A stretch of DNA of 64,000 nt. It comes from Spirosoma validum. Lineage in GTDB: Bacteria > Bacteroidota > Bacteroidia > Cytophagales > Spirosomataceae. The notes beneath the pieces were generated by a model. It had not been told where the DNA came from, made no database searches, and saw nothing but the letters and a program-made list of their open reading frames with translations. Both the position numbers and the translations under genes were made by a program. Of this stretch, positions 38,901 to 48,122 are shown piece after piece. Position 1 is the first letter of the stretch; every line of letters starts with the position of its first letter. Where the stretch lies: assembly GCF_014699035.1 (NCBI RefSeq), contig NZ_JACXAA010000002.1, forward strand, positions 906,909 through 970,908. The letters are read 5' to 3'.

Positions 38901-41900
38901 TGATCCGTATCGCCGTTACGCTACCTGGGGCCGTATCCGTGCTCAGACTACCATTGGTAAAGGTGTTGGCGGGCACCGTCACCGGACTGGTACTACCGGC
39001 ATTGATGACGGTGTTGGAGCCATTTCCTGCCGAAGGCAACTGCTCGATGCCAAAGTTTTGAGCTGTTACTGCCGAGGTGCCAATGGTAATTTCGATCTGA
39101 CCCAGGATAGCACTTTGTGTTGCCGAGTTGCCTGCCCCGACGCTTTCCCCCGTATTGACCCAACCCGTTGGTAGGGGACCGGGGGTGGTGGCCGTCGCTG
39201 AGGTGCTCAACACCAGTTTGTAACCCGATACGTTGGTCGGCAAGTTCGTTAGACCGTAGGTACCGTCAGTGGCTACAGTGGTCGAAGCTACCAGGCTACC
39301 CGCTCCATCCACTACGTTGACATACAACGTAGTACCCGTGTTGGTACCCGTCTCTGAACCGTTCAGACTCAGGCTACCATCCGCATCGTTCCACACACTA
39401 CCGAAGATCCCGGTAACCAGATTAGAACTGATCGTAGCCGTGCCGAAATTGATCGACTCCTTGCTGGCATTATCGATGGACACAAAGATAATCACCACCG
39501 GACTCGCATCATTGGTCGGATCGACCAGAACGGGCACACTTGGATTACCATTGGCATCGGTCGGTACGATCACACCTGCTCCGGGGAAAGTTCCTGCCGT
39601 GTACACGCTACCGTTGATTGTCAGGCTGGTTGTATTAGAAGGTATACCTGTAATCCGGATGGCGGTCACGGAGCCTGGCGCGGTGTCGGTGCTCAGACTA
39701 CCATTGGTGAACGTATTAGCTGGCACGGTCACTGGGCTGCTACCACCGGCATTGGTGACAGTGTTGGAACCGTTCCCCGCCGAGGGCAACTGCTCGATCC
39801 CAAAGTTTTGAGCGGTTACCGACGTCGTACCGATGGTGATCTCGATCTGGCCCAGGACCGCACTTTGCGTCGCGGTGTTACTTGGTCCTGCACTTTCCCC
39901 CGTATTGACCCAACCGGTTGGTAGGGGACCGGGGGTGGTGGCTGTGGACGAGGTGCTGAGCACAAGTCGGTAACCCGATACACTGGTCGGTACTCCGGTC
40001 AAGCTGTAGACTCCCGTTGCCGCTACGGTCGTTGAGGCTACCAGCGTGTTAGCTGCATTGATCAGATTGACATACAACGTCGTGCCGGTATTGGTGCCCG
40101 TCTCTGAACCGTTCAGGGCCAGATTGCCATCGGCATCATTCCAGACCGTTCCCGAGAGCGTAGTGACAAGCGTGGAGGTGATCACCGCTGTACCAGTGGT
40201 TGTGGACTCTTTGCCGGCGTTGTCAACGGCCACGAAGGTGAAATTGACCGGGCTGGAGTCGTTGGTCGGATCGGCCAGGATCGTACCCGTCGGCGCTCCT
40301 GAGCTGTTGGTGGCTAGCACAATACCGCCCACTGGCAGACTGGTGTAGACCGTACCGTCAACAGTTAGGCTCGTTACGTTACTGGGGAACGCTGTGATAC
40401 GAATCGCGGTCACACTGCCCGGTGCTGTATCGGCACTTGGCGTAGTGCTGGTGAAGGCACTGGCTGGCACCGTCACGGGGTTGGTAGCGCCCGTGTTGAT
40501 CACCGTGGCCGAGCCGCTACCTGGGATAGGCAGTTGTTCGATGCCGAAGTTCTGCGCAACGGCCGCTGAAGTACCGATGGCGATCTCGATCTGACCCAGA
40601 GCTGCACTCTGTGTTGCCGAGTTGCCTGCCCCGACACTCTCGCCCGTATTGACCCAGCCCGTTGGTAGGGGGCCGGGAGTAGTCGAGGTAGCCGAGTTAG
40701 TTAGCACCAGCTTGTAACCCGATACGTTAGTGGGTACACCCGTTAGTGCGTAGCTGCCGGCAGAACCCACCGATGTTGAGGCTACGACTGTGTTGCTGGC
40801 ATTGACCAAATTGACATAGAGCGTACCACCGGTGTTAGTGCCTGCTTCTGAACCATTCAGGGCCAGGTTACCATCGGCATCATTCCACACACTACCCGAG
40901 ATACTGGTGATCAGTGCAGAGCTGATGGTGGCACTGCCCGTATTGAGTGACTCCTTACCCGCGTTATCGACGGCTACAAAGTTGAACACCACATTGGCCC
41001 CGTCGTTGGTAGGGTCCACCAGGATGGCCACCGTCGGGTTGCCGCTGGCATCGGTAGCCAGTAAAATACCCCCCGTTGGCAGGCTGGTGTAGACACTACC
41101 ATTAACGGTCAGACTGCTCGTGTTCGAGGGGAAAGCCGTCAGACGAATGGCCGTCACGGAACCAGGGGCCGTGTCGGTGCTCAGACTGGCGTTGGTAAAG
41201 GTGTTGGCGGGCACGCTCACCGGTGTGGTACCTCCAACATTGGTGACGGTGTTGGCTCCGCTACCAGCTGTGGGCAGTTGCTCGATGCCGAAGTTCTGAG
41301 CGATGGCAGCCGTCGCCCCGAGGCTTAGCTCGATCTGGCCCAGTATTGCAGTTTGCGTGGCCGAGTTGCCTGCCCCTACGCTTTCCCCCGTATTGACCCA
41401 ACCCGTTGGTAGGGGGCCGGGAGTAGTCGAGGTAGCCGAGTTAGTCAGCACCAACCGGTAACCCGACATGTTGGCTGGTACCCCCGTTAGGGCGTAGCTG
41501 CCCGCCGAGCCTACGGTTGTTGAAGCCACTACCGTGTTGCTAGCGTTGACCAAGTTGACATAGAGCGTCGTACCGGTGTTGGTGCCCGTCTCTGAACCAT
41601 TTAGGGCCAGGTTACCATCGGCATCATTCCAGACCGTACCTGAAACGCTGGTGACTAGCGTAGAATTGATCACCGCCGTACCGGTGGTGGTCGACTCCTT
41701 GCCCGCGTTATCGACGGACACAAAGTTAAATACCACACTGGCCCCGTCGTTGGTAGGGTCCACTAAGATGGTCACCGTCGGGTTACCGCTGGCATCGGTA
41801 GCCAGTAAAATACCCCCCGTTGGCAGGCTGGTGTAGACACTACCGTTAATGGACAGACTGGTCGTGTTCGAGGGGAAAGCCGTCAGACGAATGGCTGTCA

Positions 41901-44900
41901 CCGAGCCTGGAGCCGTATCGGTGCTGGAGATGGTGCTGGTGAAGGCACTGGCTGGCACCGTCACGGGGTTGGTACCACCCGTGTTGATCACCGTGGCCGA
42001 GCCGCTACCTGGTGTGGGCAGTTGCTCGATGCCGAAGTTCTGCGCAACGGCCGCCGATGTACCAATGGCGATCTCGATCTGACCCAGAGCTGCACTCTGT
42101 GTTGCCGAGTTGCCTGCCCCGACACTCTCGCCCGTATTGACCCAGCCCGTTGGTAGTGGTCCGGGAGTAGTCGAGGTAGCCGAGTTAGTTAGCACCAGCT
42201 TGTAACCCGATACGTTAGTGGGTACACCCAGCAGGCTGTAGCTACCGGCGGAACCCACCGATGTTGAGGCTACGACTGTGTTGCTGGCATTGACCAGATT
42301 GACATAAAGCGGACCACCGGCATTGGTGCCGGTTTCTGAACCGTTCAAAGTCAGGCTGCCATCGGCATCATTCCACACACTACCCGAGATGCTGGTGACC
42401 AGCGTCGAGTTGATGGTTGCCGTACCAAGATTAGTAGACTCCTTACCCGCGTTATCGACAGCCACAAAGGTGAAGCTAACCGGACTGGCATCGTTGGTGG
42501 GGTCTACTAAGACTGTACCCGTTGGTGAGCCCGAGGTGTTGGTGGCTAGCACAATGCCCCCGGCTGGCAGGCTGGTGTAGACACTACCGTCAATGGTCAG
42601 GCTCGTTACGTTACTGGGGAAAGCCGTTAGGCGAATGGCCGTTACAGACCCCGGTGCGGTATCGGTGCTGGATGTCGTGCTGGTGAACGCACTGGCAGGC
42701 ACGGTCACTGCACTTGTACCACCGTTGTTGACTACGGTAGCCGAACCACTACCTGATGAGGGCAATTGCTCGATGCCGAAGTTCTGGGCCGTGACGGCTA
42801 TGGTCGTCGTCGTTAACTCGATCTGGCCTAACGTAGTGGATTGTGTAGCGGTGTTGCCCGATCCTACCGTTTCGCCGGTGTTGACCCAGCCGGTTGGCAG
42901 GGGACCGGGGGTGGTGGCTGTGGACGAGGTGCTGAGCACAAGTCGGTAACCCGATACGTTGGTGGGTACACCTGTTAGACTGTAGGTGCCACTGGCCGCT
43001 ACGGTCGTTGATGCGACAAGGGTATTAGCCCCATTGACCAGGTTGACATACAGCGTCGTGCCGGTGTTGGTGCCCGTCTCTGAACCGTTCAAGGCCAGAT
43101 TGCCATCGGCATCATTCCAGACCGTTCCCGAGAGCGTAGTGACCAGCGTGGAGGTGATCACCGCTGTACCGGTCGTGGTCGACTCCTTGCCTGCATTGTC
43201 AACGGCCACGAAGGTGAAGTTGACCGGGCTGGAGTCGTTGGTTGGATCGGCCAGGATGGTCACCGTTGGAACACCCGCCGTGGTAGTGGGGATGACAATG
43301 CCCCCCGATGGCAGCGAAGTGTAGGCCGTGGTGTTGACGGTCAAACTGGTTACGTTGCTGGGGAAAACCGTCAGACGAATCGCGGTCACCGACCCTGGCG
43401 CCGTATCGGTGCTGGGTGTGGTGCTGGTGAAGGCGGTTGGCGGTACGGTGACCGCGTTAGTGCCGCCAGAGTTGACCACGGTGCCTGTTCCGCTACCCGG
43501 TGTAGGCAGTTGCTCAATACCGAAGTTCTGACCTGCGATGGCCGAGGTGCTGGTGGTTAGTTCGATCAGACCTAAGGCCGCACTTTGCGTAGCGGTATTA
43601 CCTGAACCAACATTCTCGCCGGTGTTGACCCAACCCGTAGGCAAGCCGCCCGGAGCTGTTGAAGACGCTGTATTGGTCAACACCAGTTTTAGCCCCGTTG
43701 TACTAGCCGGTACCCCCGTAAGGGTATAGCTACCCGCTGCCGAGACCGTTGTTGAAGCCGTTACCGCATTACTGGCGTTGACCAGATTGACGTAGAGTGG
43801 CCCCCCGGCGTTAGTGCCGGTTTCTGAACCGTTCAGAGCCAGATTGCCATCGGCATCATTCCAGACCGTTCCCGAGACGAGGATCGTAGGCGGGAAGCTA
43901 ATCACGGCGGTTCCCGTAGTGGCCGACTCTTTGGTTGCATTGTCAACGGCTACGTAGCTAAAACTGACGGGACTGTTGTCGTTCGTTGGGTCCATCAGGA
44001 TGGGTACTGCTGGGACTCCATTGGCATCCGTAGAGATGGAAATTCCGCCCGTTGGCAGCGACGTATACGTTGTACCGTTGATGGTTAAACTCGTTACGTT
44101 ACTTGGGAAAACCGTCAGACGAATCGCGGTTACAGAACCCGGTGCCGTGTCCGTGCTGGGTGTAGTACTGGTGAAGGCAGTGGGCGGTACGGTGACTGCA
44201 CTGCTACCGCCTGCATTGGCAGCAAGAGCCGTACCACTACCCGGTGTGGGTAACTGTTCGATCCCGAAGTTAGCGCCCGACAGATCAGTCGTGGCTACCG
44301 TTACCGAAAGGGTACCATCTACCGTGCCATCGGTGAAAGCAGGTGATAGAGCCTCCGACGTGCTGACCCAGCCAGTGGGTAATAAAACCGCCGGAGCTGT
44401 ACTTCCCACTGTACCGGCTGATGTGCTAAGGCGCACCGTATACGTACCAGCGGCAATGTTGTTGAAAATATAGCTTCCGTCTGCCTGTACTAAACTGGAA
44501 GCAACCAGCGTAGACGAAGTATTTACCAGCAGTGCATAAAGCGTACCACCGGCATTCGTTCCTGTACCGTCGAGCAGCGAGTTCGTAATGCCATTTACGT
44601 CATTAAAAACCGTACCCGTTAAAAGCACCGGAGGATTGCCCGACGTAATGGTTACCGCGTAGTCTTCCACTTCTCCGTTGGCCTTTGCACCGGTAGCTTC
44701 ATTCGTATTAAGCGACGCTGTGGTAAGACGGACGCGCACATACGACTGACCAGCGGTCATGGTAGGGAGCGTTGTTGGCCAGCTTACAAAGTATGGCTGA
44801 TTGTTGGCCCCTGTAGGAACTGTCGTAAGGTTTGACGCTTCGCCACTATCAAAAACACCGTTGCGGTTAAAGTCGAGCCAGGCGCGAAGATTGGCCGATG

Positions 44901-46494
44901 AACCAGTCGTGTTACTGGCCGTGACAACGATTGAATAAGAAGGGCTATTGGTATAGAGAGCTTTAGGGAAATCTACTGCATCTTCATCCCCTCCATTAAC
45001 GACACCCGATACCAACGTTGAGGCTACAGTACCCTGCACATCATCATCCTGGGCCAAACCGTTATCGTCGACGCCATCATTGAAACCGTTGGGCTCCGTA
45101 TCCCCACCTTCAGCACCTAGCTTCAGGTTATTGGTATAGACGTGGCTGGCACCCGACGAACCAGACAACGTACCATACGTAGTAGGGGCGTCGCCGTAAT
45201 CGTTGATATTGACGGGTGTTGTTACCGGGTTGACATAGGGAACGCATTGAAAGTCCAACGAATAGTAACGCGGTAATGCACTATTGGAGGCAATTGTGGT
45301 TGCTCCAACCCGGTAAGTAAACGTAGAGACATTGTTGAATAACCCTGTAGCTGCATTCGTAACCGACGCAATACTAATGCCGTCAAGATTGGCATTACTG
45401 TTTGGCGTGAATCGTTTAAAATTACCATTGTTGGTAACGTTTATATTCGTTGTGCCATTGAGAGTATACGAGGGCAGATTCGGAAATTCCTGAAATTCTC
45501 TCAACGTCGAGGTGCCATCTCCATCAATATCGACGCCGGTGGCACTGACAGTTGTAAACTGAACATAAGATGTAGTAGTACCTGCCGCTACAAAAGATAT
45601 TTGGAATTCGGCATAGGGATCGGTCGGTATTGGATTGGTCGTCGGATAGGTAACGGAAGGCTGGAAGGCAGCAGGGTCGCCAATCGCGTTTCCACCAACC
45701 GTTACGTTATCAATATTCGTCACTGTTGCATTGACGAGCGAATTGATCCTGACCAGCGCATCCACGCCAGTCGTTACGCTGGGAAACCGATACACAGCCC
45801 CTACCGCTAAGGCAGTGCCGCTAATAAGTGTAGGGTTTTGAAAACTAAAGGTGGTGATCGACTGGCCAGTAGAGGAGCAAGTCGTAGCCGATACGGTACC
45901 AATTGTTAAGAGGTAATCCTCAACTTCACCGTTCGTGGTAGCCGTGCTGGGCGTAGCTGTTGTTACGCCCGTATTCGTCGTAAGCCGGAACCGGACGAAG
46001 CTCTTACCAGGAGATATGGCTGGGCCCGTACCACCGATATTACTCCAGGTGAGGCTGATTGTCGTTGCCGAAGCACTGCTGGCAAGAGCCGCTGACTGTA
46101 CGCCTTCATTCGTGTCGAATACACCATTCCGGTTAAAATCGATCCAGGCCGTAAGCCTGGCCGAACTGCCGGTATTGTTAAAGACGGGAATGCTCGTGAT
46201 GGTATACGTCGTCGTGCTGACATTCAACGCCGGGAAACTGGCGAACGTATTCTCATCATTGATCCCCTGCACATTATCGCCATTCGCATTAGATGTTGCG
46301 AGGGCGATACCGTCGTTATCGGGCGCTATACTTCCGATATACAGAGAGTTGACAATGCTGTGGGTCGCGTTGCCGTAGCTTGCCGGGGCATCACTATAAT
46401 CCTGCGCCGAGGCTATGGTTCCATAGCAGAGCGCACTGATCAACAGCAGAAAAAATTTCAATTGTTGAGTCTTAAGTAGATGTAAAAAATGCAT
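35998..46494 (-). CDS. Giant secreted repeat protein: two GEVED domains, 10 full 250-residue repeats, YFQQ C-terminal module
   Basis: 3498 residues, the longest gene in the window. Signal peptide FFLLLISALCYGTIASAQ. Two GEVED-type domains follow (about 30-200 and 430-625), each starting DYSDAPASYG or NDYGDAPTTYG and holding AWIDFNRNGVFD and NGEVEDYLLTI. A divergent repeat (GTVFNDVNGITNSLLDG) begins near 630; ten regular repeats run from about 872 to 3355, each with VWNDADGN/SL.LNGSETG and QNFGIEQLP. The last 140 residues are the shared C-terminal module ending DADKIDYFQQ. About 2500 residues of stalk could extend far from the cell (inference). Likely an adhesin or cell-surface fibre; calcium may be bound by the acidic loops, as in SdrD B repeats. 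Confidence 0.88.
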   Translation of the reverse strand: MHFLHLLKTQQLKFFLLLISALCYGTIASAQDYSDAPASYGNATHSIVNSLYIGSIAPDNDGIALATSNANGDNVQGINDENTFASFPALNVSTTTYTITSIPVFNNTGSSARLTAWIDFNRNGVFDTNEGVQSAALASSASATTISLTWSNIGGTGPAISPGKSFVRFRLTTNTGVTTATPSTATTNGEVEDYLLTIGTVSATTCSSTGQSITTFSFQNPTLISGTALAVGAVYRFPSVTTGVDALVRINSLVNATVTNIDNVTVGGNAIGDPAAFQPSVTYPTTNPIPTDPYAEFQISFVAAGTTTSYVQFTTVSATGVDIDGDGTSTLREFQEFPNLPSYTLNGTTNINVTNNGNFKRFTPNSNANLDGISIASVTNAATGLFNNVSTFTYRVGATTIASNSALPRYYSLDFQCVPYVNPVTTPVNINDYGDAPTTYGTLSGSSGASHVYTNNLKLGAEGGDTEPNGFNDGVDDNGLAQDDDVQGTVASTLVSGVVNGGDEDAVDFPKALYTNSPSYSIVVTASNTTGSSANLRAWLDFNRNGVFDSGEASNLTTVPTGANNQPYFVSWPTTLPTMTAGQSYVRVRLTTASLNTNEATGAKANGEVEDYAVTITSGNPPVLLTGTVFNDVNGITNSLLDGTGTNAGGTLYALLVNTSSTLVASSLVQADGSYIFNNIAAGTYTVRLSTSAGTVGSTAPAVLLPTGWVSTSEALSPAFTDGTVDGTLSVTVATTDLSGANFGIEQLPTPGSGTALAANAGGSSAVTVPPTAFTSTTPSTDTAPGSVTAIRLTVFPSNVTSLTINGTTYTSLPTGGISISTDANGVPAVPILMDPTNDNSPVSFSYVAVDNATKESATTGTAVISFPPTILVSGTVWNDADGNLALNGSETGTNAGGPLYVNLVNASNAVTASTTVSAAGSYTLTGVPASTTGLKLVLTNTASSTAPGGLPTGWVNTGENVGSGNTATQSAALGLIELTTSTSAIAGQNFGIEQLPTPGSGTGTVVNSGGTNAVTVPPTAFTSTTPSTDTAPGSVTAIRLTVFPSNVTSLTVNTTAYTSLPSGGIVIPTTTAGVPTVTILADPTNDSSPVNFTFVAVDNAGKESTTTGTAVITSTLVTTLSGTVWNDADGNLALNGSETGTNTGTTLYVNLVNGANTLVASTTVAASGTYSLTGVPTNVSGYRLVLSTSSTATTPGPLPTGWVNTGETVGSGNTATQSTTLGQIELTTTTIAVTAQNFGIEQLPSSGSGSATVVNNGGTSAVTVPASAFTSTTSSTDTAPGSVTAIRLTAFPSNVTSLTIDGSVYTSLPAGGIVLATNTSGSPTGTVLVDPTNDASPVSFTFVAVDNAGKESTNLGTATINSTLVTSISGSVWNDADGSLTLNGSETGTNAGGPLYVNLVNASNTVVASTSVGSAGSYSLLGVPTNVSGYKLVLTNSATSTTPGPLPTGWVNTGESVGAGNSATQSAALGQIEIAIGTSAAVAQNFGIEQLPTPGSGSATVINTGGTNPVTVPASAFTSTISSTDTAPGSVTAIRLTAFPSNTTSLSINGSVYTSLPTGGILLATDASGNPTVTILVDPTNDGASVVFNFVSVDNAGKESTTTGTAVINSTLVTSVSGTVWNDADGNLALNGSETGTNTGTTLYVNLVNASNTVVASTTVGSAGSYALTGVPANMSGYRLVLTNSATSTTPGPLPTGWVNTGESVGAGNSATQTAILGQIELSLGATAAIAQNFGIEQLPTAGSGANTVTNVGGTTPVSVPANTFTNASLSTDTAPGSVTAIRLTAFPSNTSSLTVNGSVYTSLPTGGILLATDASGNPTVAILVDPTNDGANVVFNFVAVDNAGKESLNTGSATISSALITSISGSVWNDADGNLALNGSEAGTNTGGTLYVNLVNASNTVVASTSVGSAGSYALTGVPTNVSGYKLVLTNSATSTTPGPLPTGWVNTGESVGAGNSATQSAALGQIEIAIGTSAAVAQNFGIEQLPIPGSGSATVINTGATNPVTVPASAFTSTTPSADTAPGSVTAIRITAFPSNVTSLTVDGTVYTSLPVGGIVLATNSSGAPTGTILADPTNDSSPVNFTFVAVDNAGKESTTTGTAVITSTLVTTLSGTVWNDADGNLALNGSETGTNTGTTLYVNLINAANTLVASTTVAATGVYSLTGVPTSVSGYRLVLSTSSTATTPGPLPTGWVNTGESAGPSNTATQSAVLGQIEITIGTTSVTAQNFGIEQLPSAGNGSNTVTNAGGSSPVTVPANTFTNGSLSTDTAPGSVTAIRITGIPSNTTSLTINGSVYTAGTFPGAGVIVPTDANGNPSVPVLVDPTNDASPVVIIFVSIDNASKESINFGTATISSNLVTGIFGSVWNDADGSLSLNGSETGTNTGTTLYVNVVDGAGSLVASTTVATDGTYGLTNLPTNVSGYKLVLSTSATATTPGPLPTGWVNTGESVGAGNSATQSAILGQIEITIGTSAVTAQNFGIEQLPSAGNGSNTVINAGSTSPVTVPANTFTNGSLSTDTAPGSVTAIRITSFPGNVTSLTVNGSVYTAGTFPGAGVIVPTDGNGNPSVPVLVDPTNDANSVAILFVSIDNAGKESANFGTAVINSTLVTSISGTVWNDADGSLSLNGSENGTNTGTTLYVNLLDASNTLVASTSVAADGSYTLTGLPTNVSGYRLVLSTSATATTPGPLPTGWVNTGESVGAGNSATQSAILGQIEITIGTTSITAQNFGIEQLPSAGNGSNTVTNAGGSSPVTVPANTFTNGSLSTDTAPGSVTAIRITSFPGNVTSLTVNGSVYTAGTFPGAGVIVQTDGNGNPTPVILVDPTNDANPVVIVFVAVDNAGKESTNIGTAIINSTLVTSISGTIWNDADGSLSLNGSEMGTNTGGPLFVNLLDAGNTLVASTTVATDGSYALVGVPTNVSGYKLVLSTSATATTPGPLPTGWVNTGESVDPSNSATQSAVLGQIEITIGTTSVTAQNFGIEQLPSAGNGSNAVTNAGGTSPVTVPANTFTNGSLSTDTAPGSVTAIRITSFPGNVTSLTINGSVYTAGTFPGAGVTVPTDTIGNPSVPVLVDPTNDANPVVILFVVIDNASKESTNTGTAIINSTLVTSISGTVWNDADGSLTLNGSETGTNTGGPLYVNIVDGAGTVVGSTTVATDGSYALVGVPTNVSGYRLVLSTSATAVTPGPLPTGWVNTGESVDPSNSATQSAVLGQIEITIGTTSVTAQNFGIEQLPAPGSGTAVAVNNGGAFGVTVPATAFSSISPGTDTAPGSVTAIRLTGFPSNATSLTINGTVYTAGTFPGGGVAIPTTSTGEPTVPILVNPTNDAANVVFTYVAVDNAGKQSTTTGTATLLARPDLTPIIYARPTSVYATTPVTVVVDVVELVGVATSGTVTVRVTRDSRVNLTYDPSATRINNRAVQNSVWTINNSSPGYYTLTTTQPIAAGDKLSFGFTGTLTTGATTGVVTLSAVILGTSGSEVRVNNNVDADKIDYFQQ
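36420..43881 (-). repeat. Ten tandem 744/750-bp coding repeats in two subfamilies
   Basis: The acidic-loop codons recur at 37131, 37881, 38631, 39381, 40131, 40875, 41619, 42363, 43107 and 43851. The spacing is 750 bp for the C-terminal block and 744 bp for the N-terminal block. The two-residue difference coincides with the motif change from YTSLPTGGI to YTAGTFPGAGV, so the array is two homogenised blocks. Confidence 0.92.
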
Positions 46495-47643
46495 TGACTA
46501 CAGGTTTAAGTGGTGATCGTTTTTTGGGAACTTACCAGAGACAGATAGATTCGGTCTGGAGGTGGATGTAGATACTCCTGTTGTAGAAAGCTTCGGAAAA
46601 GGAATCCACTGGTTGGGCTTTTATTGGCCAAAGAGATCATGGGTATAGAGCTTTAGTTGATATGTGTTCAGCTAGAAGGATAATCTCGTCAGAGCGACAG
46701 GGCAGTAACAGACGTTCGCAAGAAGGCCCGGTTGCCGAAAATCAGAGTCTATCAGGAAAAGTAGGAGCGTATTACGATGGGAGCGAATACGGTTTTACGC
46801 GTTGGGTAGGGTCAACGCATGGGAAGCGATATTGCCTGAATAGGTAAGTGATTTTTGTTACTAAACGCATGATCTTGCTAACAATCACGCTTGTAACTCC
46901 GGTAGGAAAGAACGTTTCAGGAAGAAATGATACCATATGAGTAGGGCTTATTGGATAAAGAATGTTATTGGATCTGCTTCAGATCAATTGGAGTAAGAAT
47001 CAGGAGTAGAGTAGCAGTTGCCCTCCGTTCACCCTATACTGCGGTATCAGACGCTTATTAATTACTTAAAATCAAACTCAGATTGAGATTTCGTGTGGAT
47101 TAATGAAAATCTTGTGATGTTTGGTAACTTATGTGTACAAATTAAAAGTATATTCTATTAAATATTTTTATTATTATTATCTTATGTATAAAATAAGTAA
47201 CTATAGTTAGTTGTATTAACAAACTGTTGTTTAGGTATTTTTAGGATGGACACAGCGTAATTATTTATCATTATAATTTGTATCAAAAAAATATATTCAA
47301 CAAAATAGTATTGATTATCAGTAGAGTAGTACGAAAAAATGTATTTAAATCATCGGATGATGTGTATAAAATCAATTCGACAAACTAGGTATAAATCGGA
47401 ATATCTGTAAGAAATTGAATAAAATGCGAAGTATCTGATAAACAAGCTGTTTAACCATATAGTAAATTTTGTTACTAAATATTTAGAATTGTTAATAAAA
47501 AATAAGTAATCATATATTAATATAGTGTAGTGTATAGTTAATTTTGACTACCGCTAAATAACATGGCCGTGCTTTAATGCAGCTTTAACACCATCGACAC
47601 ATTTAATAACGACTTTGGTTTCCTAACCAAAACCTTTTAACCA
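46495..47643. other. Long AT-rich divergent intergenic region
   Basis: 1.15 kb between the divergent giant repeat gene and the NTF2-like gene. From about 47040 to 47540 it is extremely AT-rich. A 61-codon frame at 46662-46847 has no coding character. It holds the promoters of both flanking genes, which I cannot pinpoint. Confidence 0.5.
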
Positions 47644-48012
47644 ATGCATGACGTAGTAACAGCCGCAAACCAGAAATTCATGGCTATCTTCTCCAAAGGG
47701 GCCGAAACCATGGGGGATCTTTACACGAGTGATGCTAAAATTTATCCGCCGGGCGGAGATACGATTTCAGGAAATACGGCGATTGGAGAATTCTGGAAAG
47801 GAGCTTATGGAATGGGCATTAAAGCCGCTAAACTCGATACCGTTGAAGCCGAGCCAGCGGGGGATCAAATCGTAGAAGTCGGCAATTATACCCTATATGG
47901 AGACGGCAATGCTGAACTGGACAAAGGTAAATACATTGTGGTCTGGAAACAGGACGGAGAGGCTTGGAAATTGCACCGTGATATCTGGAACACCAGTATG
48001 CCTGGTCAGTAA
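47644..48012 (+). CDS. SnoaL/DUF4440-type NTF2-like protein
   Basis: 122 residues without signal peptide. The NTF2-like cone fold is suggested by the N-terminal helix pair (VTAANQKFMAIFSKGAETMG), LYTSDAKIYPPGGDTISG, FWKGAYGMGIKAAKL, and the C-terminal strands GKYIVVWKQDGEAWKLHRDIWNTS, which is the DUF4440/ketosteroid-isomerase-like ending. Members are small cytosolic proteins of mostly unknown function, some isomerases or ligand-binding. A second ATG four bases later is out of frame. Monocistronic, with a shared terminator at 48044. Confidence 0.88.
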   Translation: MHDVVTAANQKFMAIFSKGAETMGDLYTSDAKIYPPGGDTISGNTAIGEFWKGAYGMGIKAAKLDTVEAEPAGDQIVEVGNYTLYGDGNAELDKGKYIVVWKQDGEAWKLHRDIWNTSMPGQ

Positions 48013-48043
48013 GAACTGTATAACGTTTTAATCGTATCTGCTG

Positions 48044-48108
48044 CGTAAAAAAAGAGGTGATTTTGCCAGACCTTGTGTAGGGCTAACAAAACCACCTTTT
48101 TTTTTACG
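48044..48108. terminator. Bidirectional terminator
   Basis: Imperfect inverted repeat CGTAAAAAAAGAGGTGATTTTG against CAAAACCACC followed by nine T and ACG. It separates the convergent NTF2-like and malate:quinone oxidoreductase genes. Confidence 0.8.
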
Positions 48109-48122
48109 TAGCTACTCTAAAA

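Noticed and set aside
36000..44000. Regular 744/750-bp repeats considered as a CRISPR array or a tandem mobile element
   Set aside because: The repeats are coding, in frame and long; no short palindromic repeats with unique spacers are present anywhere in the window.
23614..46378. Many plus-strand frames of 60-180 codons (Val-, Pro- and Leu-rich) opposite the giant genes
   Set aside because: They are shadows of the repetitive minus-strand genes: they recur with the 744/750-bp period and have no independent start signals or conserved domain.
46662..46847. Plus-strand frame of 61 codons upstream of the giant gene
   Set aside because: Short, without a plausible start signal, and with no resemblance to a known protein.
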